Origin: Clostridia bacterium
GTDB taxonomy: Bacteria; Bacillota; Clostridia; Oscillospirales; CAG-272
Assembly: GCA_017466495.1 (NCBI GenBank)
Contig: JAFTUB010000224.1
Span: 1 to 10,560 of the forward strand
Reading direction: 5' to 3'
DNA: 10,560 bases
A model generated the notes under the pieces. That model saw only the letters and a program-made list of their open reading frames with translations, was not told the origin of the DNA and ran no database searches. Below, piece by piece: positions 1 to 7,677 of this stretch. A program made the position numbers and the translations under genes. How positions within the stretch are numbered: the stretch's first letter is position 1; every line of letters begins with the position of its first letter.

Positions 1-2858
1 GCCGCGCCCTGCAGGGTCAGGGTGATGCGGTAGTCCCCGTCGGGGCAGACGTACTCGGGGTTATCCCCCGCACAGCCGTCCCACAGGGGGACCGGGGAGG
101 CCACCGAGGCACCGTTCATGCTGTAGGTACGGGCCAGGGGGCCGCCGCGGCGGGCGTACACTTCGGTGCCCGCGCTGTCGGTGACGCTGGCCTGCCACCC
201 GGCGATCTGACGCAGGGGGAAGAGCATGATGTACATGGGCTCGGTGAGGTAGTTGGGGTTGAAGGTGCAGAGGGCGGGATCAATGATCTCGTTCTGCACA
301 AACATCTCGGGGGTGGGATCTCCCAGCACCGGATGATCGCCGCTGAGGGTAGGCAGGGTCACCACCTGTCCGCTGTAGAGCTGGGGCTCGCCGTCATAGG
401 GTGTGCCGCTCAGCAGGGGGGTGTTTCCCCAGTCCCCGCAGAAGGCCGCCCAGGGGAGCGTCAGCGCCCGGGCACTGCCCAGGGGATTTTCGGTCACGTC
501 CAGGGTGAAGCGCCCCTCCAGGGTGAAGCCATTCGGGAATGCCGCCTGCCGTGCCGCGTATTCTTCATCGGTCACCGTCACGGTAATGCGGTATTCCGCC
601 GTGGCCCTGGGCGCCAGGGTCAGCACCGTGCCGTCGGGGCCGATGGTGCTCTCTCCCAGGGTGAGAACGGCATCCACCGCCTCCAGCCCCCCCGTGGTAC
701 ATACGGGCGGGGCGGCGAGGTCATAGCCCAGGGCGGTGAGCATGGGCTCCACCCCGGGATTTTGGCTGTACACCGTCAGATCGGGGCGGGTATAGGCGTC
801 TCCCCACACCTCGCCGGTGAGGGTGAAATTGATGGGATGATCGGTGAGGTTCTGTGCGGTGAAGGTGAGGGTAAAGCGCTTCTCTGCCCCGGTGAGGGTG
901 ACGGCACCGCCGTCATTGCCCCGCAGCAGCAGGGGAGAAGTCATGGCGGCGGCGGTGTTCAGCACCCCCGCGCCCTGTTCCCGCACCGAGACGGGCACGC
1001 CGTCCACCCGCAGGGGCGCGGCGGTATTCTGCAGCAGCAGAGCGGCCATCTCCGCGGCATTCACGGCATCGGCCAGCCCTTCGTCCCGCACCCGGCGGAG
1101 CAGGGCGGCAGCAGCACCGCTGACCTGAGCCGCGGCATAGGAGGTGCCGCTTAGCCGTGCCATGCTGTAGTTCACATCCAGCCCCACGAAGTTATCCCCC
1201 AGGGCGATGAGGGAAGGTGCCAGGGTGAAGTCCTCCCGCATCCCGTGGGAGGAAAAGTCGGCCACACCCCCCGCCGTCATGCCCCGCAGCGTGGGATCGG
1301 CTTCGGGGAAGGTCAGCTCGCCCGACCCCGTCGCGGCCAGCCGCTTGCCGTCTTCGATGCCGATCATCACCGCGGGGATGGGGGCACCGGTGAGCTCCAT
1401 GCGAATGGCGCCGTCGGTCTCGGGATCGTTGTCGTACACAATGAGAGCAATCGCTCCCGCTTCGGCGGCGGCCGCCGCCTTCTCGGCAAAGGAGATCTCC
1501 CCCCGCTCCACCAGGGCCGCCTTCCCCTTCAGGTCAAGGTCGGCATAATCGGCCGCCTCACCCTTCCCGGGGACGGCCAGATAGGTCAGGGAGCGTTTTC
1601 CCAACAGGGCAGCAAAGGATGCCGTCCCGCCGTCGGGAAGAAGGAAAAATTCGTCGCAGGAATCGGCGTAGGGGATCTTCTTCCCCTCCCCGTCAATCAA
1701 GTACAGGGTGGAGGAATGGCTTCCCGTCGCCGCCCCCACCGCCACCGTTCCTCTAAGGGAAGCGGGGGTGTTCACCGTACCCCGGGCAGGATATTCGGTT
1801 GGGTAGAGGGACTGACCCGTGAGGCCGTAGAAGAGGCTTCCCTCTCCCGACTCCCCGTGGTTGCCCACGGCACAGATCATCACCGTCCCGGCGGCCTCGG
1901 CGCTTGCCACGGCCCGGGCAAGGGCTTCCCCCGCCCCACGCTCACCTGCCGCGGCGCCCAGGCTGAGGTTGATCACATCCGCCCCCAGCAGAAGGGCATC
2001 GTCTATGGCCGAGAGCACGGCGATCTCGTCGGCAGCGGCCACCAGTCCCTCTCCAAAGACCTTCATGCACAGCAGCTGGGCTCCGGGGGCTTCGCCGTTG
2101 TATGCGGTATCGGTGTAACCGGCGGCCAGGGCGGCCACCCGGGTGCCGTGGGCGGCATTGGCCGCCATCTCGCCCCCGGCGTAGGTATAGGCAAAGGGAA
2201 TCTTGTCGCTGTAGGCGGCATCGGGCTTGCCGATCAGGGCCAGGCGGGCGGCGAGGTCCTCTCCCCACAGGGCGGTGGGGGTATTCTCGGGCAGCGTGAA
2301 GCCGGGGTGGTCCAGCTGGAAGCCGCTGTCGATGACGGCAATGACGCTCCCTGCTCCCGCGGCGGGGACGGCGGAGTCTGCGGGAACGTCCCCCAGGGGC
2401 ATTTCCACAATGTTCATTTCGGCATCGGGCAGTACATCCCCCAGGGCATCGTAGCGGGCAGGGGCGAGGAGGTCAAACTCCACCCCTGCCGAGCCCTTGT
2501 CCCCTGCCCGCCGCAGAGCGGGCAGATCCCGGACATCCACACGGACAGCCAGCCCCAGGAGGGCGGCGGTAAAGCGATCCAGCTCGGTATAGTCGGAGCA
2601 GAGGTCGGCGGCATGGGCCGACAGGGCATCCAGCACCGCGTCGGCGGCCTGCCGGGCCTTCTCTCCTTCGGGGGTGAGGGCAAAATCATCGGTGCTCATG
2701 CCCTGCTCCCCCGCCTGCTCGCCGAGGGTCTTCCCGGTGCGCAGAAGGAGGATCACGTCGGTCTGCGCGTCCCCATCCGCCGCCGCGGCGGGAAGGAGGG
2801 GCATCAGCAGAAGCAGGGCAAGGCAGAGGGCCGTCACCCGAAAAATCTGATGTTTCAT
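1..2858 (-). CDS. Secreted S8 (subtilisin-like) protease with PA domain, C5a-peptidase/lactocepin-like; 3' end cut by window edge
   Basis: Visible as 952 codons with no in-frame stop; the C-terminus lies beyond base 1. The start is ATG at 2858, with AAAGGA eight bases upstream. Residues 1-27 form a signal peptide (Lys-His, Leu-rich core, Ala-Ala-Ala-Ala cleavage region), so the protein is exported. Residues about 28-165 look like a propeptide. The catalytic triad is complete: Asp177 (AVIDSG), His237 (AAHGTR) and Ser573 (SGTSYA), with oxyanion Asn333 (AVGNHG). The 240 residues between Asn333 and Ser573 include a protease-associated (PA) domain at about 410-520 (LKGKAALVERG, IPAVMIG). Beta-sandwich/Fn3-like domains follow, ending in a WDG...PDGDYRITL repeat as in C5a peptidases. 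Unlike most S8 enzymes it has HGTR instead of HGTH and GTSYAAA instead of GTSMAxP. It is a paralogue of the upstream gene, 25 bases away, and probably shares its operon. Substrate unknown. Whether a cell-wall anchor exists cannot be seen. Confidence 0.93.
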   Translation of the reverse strand, partial: MKHQIFRVTALCLALLLLMPLLPAAAADGDAQTDVILLLRTGKTLGEQAGEQGMSTDDFALTPEGEKARQAADAVLDALSAHAADLCSDYTELDRFTAALLGLAVRVDVRDLPALRRAGDKGSAGVEFDLLAPARYDALGDVLPDAEMNIVEMPLGDVPADSAVPAAGAGSVIAVIDSGFQLDHPGFTLPENTPTALWGEDLAARLALIGKPDAAYSDKIPFAYTYAGGEMAANAAHGTRVAALAAGYTDTAYNGEAPGAQLLCMKVFGEGLVAAADEIAVLSAIDDALLLGADVINLSLGAAAGERGAGEALARAVASAEAAGTVMICAVGNHGESGEGSLFYGLTGQSLYPTEYPARGTVNTPASLRGTVAVGAATGSHSSTLYLIDGEGKKIPYADSCDEFFLLPDGGTASFAALLGKRSLTYLAVPGKGEAADYADLDLKGKAALVERGEISFAEKAAAAAEAGAIALIVYDNDPETDGAIRMELTGAPIPAVMIGIEDGKRLAATGSGELTFPEADPTLRGMTAGGVADFSSHGMREDFTLAPSLIALGDNFVGLDVNYSMARLSGTSYAAAQVSGAAAALLRRVRDEGLADAVNAAEMAALLLQNTAAPLRVDGVPVSVREQGAGVLNTAAAMTSPLLLRGNDGGAVTLTGAEKRFTLTFTAQNLTDHPINFTLTGEVWGDAYTRPDLTVYSQNPGVEPMLTALGYDLAAPPVCTTGGLEAVDAVLTLGESTIGPDGTVLTLAPRATAEYRITVTVTDEEYAARQAAFPNGFTLEGRFTLDVTENPLGSARALTLPWAAFCGDWGNTPLLSGTPYDGEPQLYSGQVVTLPTLSGDHPVLGDPTPEMFVQNEIIDPALCTFNPNYLTEPMYIMLFPLRQIAGWQASVTDSAGTEVYARRGGPLARTYSMNGASVASPVPLWDGCAGDNPEYVCPDGDYRITLTLQGA

Positions 2859-2883
2859 GGGCTGTTTCCTTTCATCGGGGCGT

Positions 2884-5800
2884 TCAGGACGCAAGGCCGT
2901 CCAGCGCGATCCGATAGGTCATCTCGTTGAGGGCATAGTCGTAGAGGTCGAGGTAGAGGTAATCTCCGCTGTACCCGGTGAGGTCATAGTAAAGGGTCAC
3001 GGTGCGCCGTCCCTCCACATAGCTGAACATATGGTCGTCGCAGTAGAGGGAGGTCTCCTCCCCGTATTCGTCCACGGCATTGCGGTAGAGCTTGGCCCGC
3101 ATGGGGTAGTGGTTGTCCCGCACCGTCACCGCCAGGGTGGGAGCGCCGCGCCGGGTAATGACTTCACAGGACAGCAGCTCGGGGGGCGTGAGGTCCAGCA
3201 CAATGGGCAGCTCCACCTCTTCGGCGGTCACGTCCCCGAAGCCCATGGCCCGAAGAATGACGGTATATGTCCCCTCGGGCATGATGTAGGCGGGATTGTC
3301 CTCGTCACAGCCCGACCACACGGTGCCCAGGCCCGTGACCAGCTTCTCCCCGTCCCAGAAGGTCTTGTTGAGGTAATAGGATTTCTGATTTTTCCACACC
3401 GTTGCCCCTGCCCCGTCGCGGATCTCCACCTCAAAGGCGTAGAGATTGCGCAGCAGGTAGAGGGAAACCTTGGCTTCGTCAAGGAAGCCGTCTCCGTTGG
3501 GGGAGAAGGCGATGAGATCGCGGCGGAAGTCCTCTTCCGTAACGGTTTCGTCATAGACATTCGCCCCGAGGTAGAGCAGGCTCCCCGCCGCCTCGGCCAG
3601 CAGGTGGTTCCGGGGAAAGAAGGAATCCTCCCCGTCATAGGAGAAGGTGTCAAAATAAGGCAGGGCATCGAAATCCCCGGCAAAGCCGAGGTAGGGCAGG
3701 CTGAGCGCCTCGCCCTCGGTTTCGGCGAAGATGTAGCCCTCAAGGTAGTAGCCGTGGGGAAAATGCTTTGCATAGAGCGCGGTCTCTTCCGGCGTAAGCG
3801 TAATCTGCACCGTGAGGGTGGCGGTCTCGCCGCCCTTCAGGGACAGGATATACTCTCCGCCGGCATTGGTTTCGGTACCGTTGATCTTCACCGAGGCTTC
3901 GGTGAAGGAGTGAATGCGGTCTTCGGCGAAGGTGACGGTCTTCCCGTCCTCGGTTTCCTTGGTCAGATAGCCGTCCGAGCCCACGCATCCCCGCAAGCGG
4001 TAGGTTTTCGTGGTATCGCCCCGGTTCTCCAGGGTCAGGGTAAAGGTGACACCCTTTTCGGGCGAGAGTTCATCCCCCAGCTCGGCCACACCGCGGCCGT
4101 CTTCGGCACGGAGTGCCCCCGCAGCGGATGCAAACAAATCGGCCCTTACCCGTCCGCCCCCTTGCACCCGCACTGAGAAAGGCACGCCTTCCTCGTCCCG
4201 CAGGGGTTCGGCGGTGGTGATCAGCTGTGCCATCCCGTCCTCGAGATCAAGGTCGAAGAGGGCGGCCAGCCCCGAAATCACGGGGGTGGCCATGGAGGTG
4301 CCGCTCTTGGTGCGGTAGGTGCCGCCGGGCATGGCGGCGTAGATCACGCCGGGGGAAAGCAGAGCGGGACGGATATCCAACCCCGAGCCCACCGCAGAAA
4401 AATCAGCAGGCTGTCCCGCGCCGGCGGGAGTATAGGCAGAGGCAGGTGCGAGGGAAACGGTGACAGTGCGGGAGGCCTCGGGCAGGGCCAGCAGGCGCTC
4501 CCCATCGGCCATGGACACCGACACGGCGGGGATGGGCATGGCGGTGAAGGCCATGTTGATCTCCCCTTCCTCGTTGTTGTAGCAGATCATGCCCACGGCC
4601 CCCGCATCGGCGGCGGCACGGAGCTTATCGTCGAAGGTGATGACGCCCCGCTTCACCAGGGCCAGCTTGCCCCGGACATCCAGCCCCGCGTAATCCTCGG
4701 GGGCGCCGTTGCCCGGCACCGGAACCATGGCCAGGGTCTGCCCGTCCAGGTGCAGGGTGAAGCTCATCTTCCCGAAGCCCTGGCTGGGTGCGCTGTCGGT
4801 GAAGTTCAGCATACTGCCGTCCCCCAGCTTCAAGGCGGTAGTCATGACGGTGTCAGGCATATAGGCCCCAACCGCCAGGGTCCAGTCGAGAGTAGCGGGC
4901 TCGGCGGTCATGCCGTAGTCGGGGTTGGCAGCCAGGGGCAGCTTGATGTCCATGCTCTCCCCGTAGACAGAGCCCTCTCCCACCGCACCGTCATTGCCTA
5001 CGGCGCAGACCAGAGCACAGCCCGCTTCCTTGATTTTATCCAGATGGCGCTGAAGAGAAAAGCTGTGGGTGGCATGGGGGAAGCCCGGAGCGTTGCCCAG
5101 GCTGAGGTTGATCACGTCGGCCCCCAGCAGGAGGGCATCCTCCACCGCACGGTAGAGGGAATACTCCGAGGACACGGCAGAGCCCGAATCGTCGAAGATT
5201 TTCATGAGCAGGAGCTGGGCCCCGGGGGCGATGCCCACATATCGGCCGGTGGAATCGGCTCCCCCGGCGGCAATGGAGGCCACATGGGTGCCGTGCTCAT
5301 TGGTGGTGGCAACATCGGCATCATCGGCCTGGTAGTCGAAGGCGAAGGGGATCTTCTCGCTGTGCCACACATCGGCGGCGGAGAAGGTCTTCTGCCCGGC
5401 ACCCAGGCTGGTGAGGGGAATCAGCTCCTCCAGCTTCTCCCGGGTAAGGGCAACAGCAGTGCCTGCGGGCAGGCTGAACACCGGGTGACCCAGATCATAG
5501 CCGGTGTCGATGACGGCGATGATCTTCCCCGCGCCGGTCAGTCCCTCGGCCTGCATCTGCGCCAGCCCCAGCAGATCGGGGGCATAGACGGGGGCGGTTC
5601 CCCCATCGGCTTCAGGTGCTGAGGTATCTTCAGCGGTAGAGGCCAGAGGCAGGTCTTCCCCCAGCCGCTCCACCAGGGTGACCCCCTCCAGGGCGGACAG
5701 GGCATGGATGGCATCGGCGGGAAGGCGAAGCACCAGGGCACGGCTGAGGTACCAGCTCCGTCCCAGCTCCTCCGCGCCGAAACGGCGGGCGGCAAGGGCG

Positions 5801-6003
5801 GACAGGACATCCAGCTCTCCCTGCACCGCATCAATCGCCGCCTGTCCGGCGAGAGTGCAAAGGGCCTCGGGAGTGAAATTTCCCATGAGCCCCTCCCCCG
5901 TGAGGGTAACGAAAACCGCCACAGGGGCATCGTTTGCCCCCGCAGGGAGAATCACCGCACCTGCCAGCAGCAGGAGGGCGAGAAAGAAAGACAAAATTCG
6001 CAT
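2884..6003 (-). CDS. Secreted S8 (subtilisin-like) protease with PA domain, C5a-peptidase-like, 1039 aa, complete
   Basis: Complete exported serine endopeptidase. The ATG at 6003 is preceded by GAAAGGA seven bases upstream and begins a signal peptide (residues 1-23, cleavage likely after AGA). Residues about 24-150 resemble an I9-type propeptide (LRLPADAIHALSALEGVTLVE). The triad is intact and canonical: Asp166 (AVIDTG), His237 (NEHGTHVA) and Ser570 (SGTSMATP), with oxyanion Asn337 (AVGNDG). A PA domain is inserted at about 413-515 (LDVRGKLALVKRG, MPIPAVSVS), which explains the long Asn-to-Ser spacing compared with subtilisin. After about residue 640 come Fn3-like beta-sandwich domains with an AFSPNGDGFLDEA loop (832-844), WDG at 883-885, a PEGTYTVILRAMGFGD strand pair and PIVLDLTPPEL, a layout typical of streptococcal C5a-peptidase/lactocepin relatives. 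It ends in DGLAS with no LPXTG motif, S-layer-homology repeat or terminal membrane helix, so it is probably released or held non-covalently. It lies 28 bases after cls. The specific substrate is unknown. Confidence 0.96.
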   Translation of the reverse strand: MRILSFFLALLLLAGAVILPAGANDAPVAVFVTLTGEGLMGNFTPEALCTLAGQAAIDAVQGELDVLSALAARRFGAEELGRSWYLSRALVLRLPADAIHALSALEGVTLVERLGEDLPLASTAEDTSAPEADGGTAPVYAPDLLGLAQMQAEGLTGAGKIIAVIDTGYDLGHPVFSLPAGTAVALTREKLEELIPLTSLGAGQKTFSAADVWHSEKIPFAFDYQADDADVATTNEHGTHVASIAAGGADSTGRYVGIAPGAQLLLMKIFDDSGSAVSSEYSLYRAVEDALLLGADVINLSLGNAPGFPHATHSFSLQRHLDKIKEAGCALVCAVGNDGAVGEGSVYGESMDIKLPLAANPDYGMTAEPATLDWTLAVGAYMPDTVMTTALKLGDGSMLNFTDSAPSQGFGKMSFTLHLDGQTLAMVPVPGNGAPEDYAGLDVRGKLALVKRGVITFDDKLRAAADAGAVGMICYNNEEGEINMAFTAMPIPAVSVSMADGERLLALPEASRTVTVSLAPASAYTPAGAGQPADFSAVGSGLDIRPALLSPGVIYAAMPGGTYRTKSGTSMATPVISGLAALFDLDLEDGMAQLITTAEPLRDEEGVPFSVRVQGGGRVRADLFASAAGALRAEDGRGVAELGDELSPEKGVTFTLTLENRGDTTKTYRLRGCVGSDGYLTKETEDGKTVTFAEDRIHSFTEASVKINGTETNAGGEYILSLKGGETATLTVQITLTPEETALYAKHFPHGYYLEGYIFAETEGEALSLPYLGFAGDFDALPYFDTFSYDGEDSFFPRNHLLAEAAGSLLYLGANVYDETVTEEDFRRDLIAFSPNGDGFLDEAKVSLYLLRNLYAFEVEIRDGAGATVWKNQKSYYLNKTFWDGEKLVTGLGTVWSGCDEDNPAYIMPEGTYTVILRAMGFGDVTAEEVELPIVLDLTPPELLSCEVITRRGAPTLAVTVRDNHYPMRAKLYRNAVDEYGEETSLYCDDHMFSYVEGRRTVTLYYDLTGYSGDYLYLDLYDYALNEMTYRIALDGLAS

Positions 6004-6031
6004 AAACAGATCCTTTCGGTGTGGGTTTCCC

Positions 6032-7588
6032 TTACAGGAAGGGGGCGAAGGGCTGCAGCAGCGCCCCGATGAAGCGGAGGAAATAATTGCGGCGCATCTC
6101 CTCCTCCGTGATCTCCCGGCACATGGGGAAAAGTGCGTTGAAGTACGCCTTGATGGGGGGGATAGCCTCGGTGTCGGTCATCCAGGCGCCGCACTCGAAG
6201 TGCAGGTAGAGGGATCGGTAGTCGAGATTGATGGTTCCCACGGTGGCGGTGCGGTCGTCAGAGAGGAACATCTTGGCGTGGAGGAAACCGGGGGTGTACT
6301 CGTAGATCCGCACCCCTGCCTCCAGCAGGGCCAGGTAGTAGGAGCGGCTGACGGTGGACACGATCTTCTTGTCGGGAATACCGGGGGTAACGATGCGCAC
6401 GTCCACTCCGCTCTTGGCGGCCAGCATCAGGGCATTGCAGAGGGTGTCGTCCACGATGAGGTAGGGGGTGGTGATCCACACATAGTCGGTGGCGGTGCGC
6501 AGAATCTGATCGTAGACCCATGCCCCCACCGTTTCGCCGTCCAGGGGGGTATCCCCGTAGGGCTGCACGAAGCCCCGGCGGGGTTCGTCGGGCTCGGCGG
6601 GCGCAGCGGACGGGAAGAAACGGGCAAGATCCCCCTCATCCTCCGGTCGGCTGCAGAGCCAAAGCTGCAGGAAAATGCCGGTGAAGGCGCGCACCGCATC
6701 CCCGGTGACCATCAGGGCGGTATCGTTCCAATGGCCGTAGCGCTCCACGCGGTTGATGTACTCGTCGCCGATGTTGACGCCGCCGGTGAAGGCCACCCGG
6801 CCGTCCACCACCACGATCTTGCGGTGGTCGCGGTTGTTCTGCACCGTACTGACCACCGGGCGGAAGGGATTGAACAGGATGGCTTTGATCCCCTCGGCCT
6901 CCAGGGTCAGATCATAGCGGTGGGGCAGGCGGAGCAGGCAGCCCAGGTCATCGTAGATCACCCGAACTTCCACCCCTTCCGCCGCCTTTCGGCGGAGGAT
7001 CTCGTGTACTCTGTCCCACATCTCCCCATCGGCAATGATGAAGAACTCAAAGAATATAAAGTGCTCCGCCTTCTCCAGCGCCTCGCAGAGACGCTCGAAC
7101 ATCTCCTCACCGGAGGGGAAGAACAGGGTGTCAGCGGCATCATAGAGGGGAAAGTTGTGGCGGGAGAGGTAACGCACCCGCTGCAGGGAGCCCCGCTCGG
7201 TCCCGGCAAAGCGTGCGGCGGTATCAGGATTCTGGGGGAAATAGGGCGCCAGGAGGGCGTCCACCTCCTCCAGCCGGCGGGCAAACTTTTTCTGGGAGGC
7301 CTGCCCGTGGATAATGAGGAAGAGAATTCCCCCGAAGGCGGGCATCAGCGCAATGAGAATGACCCAGGGCAGCTTGTACACCGTTTCCTTTCGGCGGGCG
7401 ATAATGACGATCACCGCAGCGCCGCTGACCAGAGTCAGCGCAAGATAGAGCCAGCGGACGGTGGTGATCCCCGTCCAGAACATATAAAACAGCAGGGCAA
7501 ACTGTACCAGCACTGCGGTAAATACAAAAACGCGGCGCTGGAATACGGGGTACATCCACCGCTTCCAGCGAATGCGTGGTTTTTTCAT
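6032..7588 (-). CDS. cls: Cardiolipin synthase (phospholipase D family), 518 aa
   Basis: Membrane enzyme that joins two phosphatidylglycerols to give cardiolipin plus glycerol. Two phospholipase D HxKxxxxD motifs are present: His255-Lys257-Asp262 (DHRKIVVVDG, followed by FTGGVNIGDEY) and His437-Lys439-Asp444 (LHAKMFLSDD, followed by GTINLDYRS). The N-terminus is hydrophobic, with likely membrane helices at about 20-41, 46-64 and 73-93, as in bacterial Cls. The C-terminus (RRNYFLRFIGALLQPFAPFL) has the usual basic/hydrophobic tail. The open frame extends to 7663, but I chose ATG 7588 because AAAGGAG lies five bases upstream and the protein then begins with MKKPRIRWKRW, a normal positive-inside start. 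The upstream extension also crosses the terminator hairpin. The length is normal for the family. It leads a putative operon with two secreted proteases downstream. Other PLD-family transferases are possible, but the membrane N-terminus and twin motifs favour Cls. Confidence 0.92.
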   Translation of the reverse strand: MKKPRIRWKRWMYPVFQRRVFVFTAVLVQFALLFYMFWTGITTVRWLYLALTLVSGAAVIVIIARRKETVYKLPWVILIALMPAFGGILFLIIHGQASQKKFARRLEEVDALLAPYFPQNPDTAARFAGTERGSLQRVRYLSRHNFPLYDAADTLFFPSGEEMFERLCEALEKAEHFIFFEFFIIADGEMWDRVHEILRRKAAEGVEVRVIYDDLGCLLRLPHRYDLTLEAEGIKAILFNPFRPVVSTVQNNRDHRKIVVVDGRVAFTGGVNIGDEYINRVERYGHWNDTALMVTGDAVRAFTGIFLQLWLCSRPEDEGDLARFFPSAAPAEPDEPRRGFVQPYGDTPLDGETVGAWVYDQILRTATDYVWITTPYLIVDDTLCNALMLAAKSGVDVRIVTPGIPDKKIVSTVSRSYYLALLEAGVRIYEYTPGFLHAKMFLSDDRTATVGTINLDYRSLYLHFECGAWMTDTEAIPPIKAYFNALFPMCREITEEEMRRNYFLRFIGALLQPFAPFL

Positions 7589-7593
7589 AGAAT

Positions 7594-7600
7594 CTCCTTT
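7594..7600 (-). promoter_or_regulatory. Ribosome binding site deciding the cls start
   Basis: On the minus strand AAAGGAG lies five bases before ATG 7588. The upstream in-frame start at 7663 has no comparable site and would place coding sequence across the terminator hairpin, so 7588 is preferred. Confidence 0.85.
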
Positions 7601-7609
7601 CCGGGACGC

Positions 7610-7641
7610 AAAAGACCGCTCGCGTGAGGGCGGAGCGGTCT
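7610..7641 (-). terminator. Intrinsic terminator downstream of the acyl-CoA synthetase gene
   Basis: Inverted repeat GACCGCTC (7614-7621) / GAGCGGTC (7633-7640), extended by an A-T pair (7613/7641), with an 11-base loop. On the minus strand the stem is followed directly by a short T run (TTTT, 7613-7610). It lies 37 bases after the ligase stop codon and 22 bases before the cls ATG, so it should separate the ligase transcript from cls. The T run is short, so termination may be partial. On the plus strand there is no T run after the stem, so it acts only leftwards. Confidence 0.75.
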
Positions 7642-7643
7642 GT

Positions 7644-7657
7644 CTGCGATCACGCAG
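7644..7657. repeat. Small perfect inverted repeat next to the terminator
   Basis: CTGCG-ATCA-CGCAG: five-base arms around a four-base loop, two bases from the terminator stem on its ligase-proximal side. It could be a second RNA hairpin in the ligase 3' end, an operator, or chance in GC-rich DNA. The sequence gives no means to choose among these. Confidence 0.4.
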
Positions 7658-7677
7658 TCTCAATTGGATGGTGAAAA

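Noticed and set aside
1245..2930. Long plus-strand open frame opposite the downstream protease
   Set aside because: Rich in Gly, His and Gln with no domain, and it lies antisense to a gene with intact catalytic motifs. It is an artefact of GC-rich codon use.
2857..4176. 439-codon plus-strand open frame opposite the upstream protease C-terminal half
   Set aside because: Antisense shadow; the minus-strand product there has coherent beta-sandwich domain motifs.
5678..7627. 649-codon plus-strand open frame opposite cls and the protease start
   Set aside because: It crosses two well-supported minus-strand genes and their intergenic gap, has no recognisable domain and is of antisense-type composition.
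7589..7663. Longer N-terminus for cls starting at 7663
   Set aside because: It lacks a good ribosome binding site, adds a basic non-conserved stretch and overlaps the terminator. ATG 7588 has AAAGGAG at good spacing.
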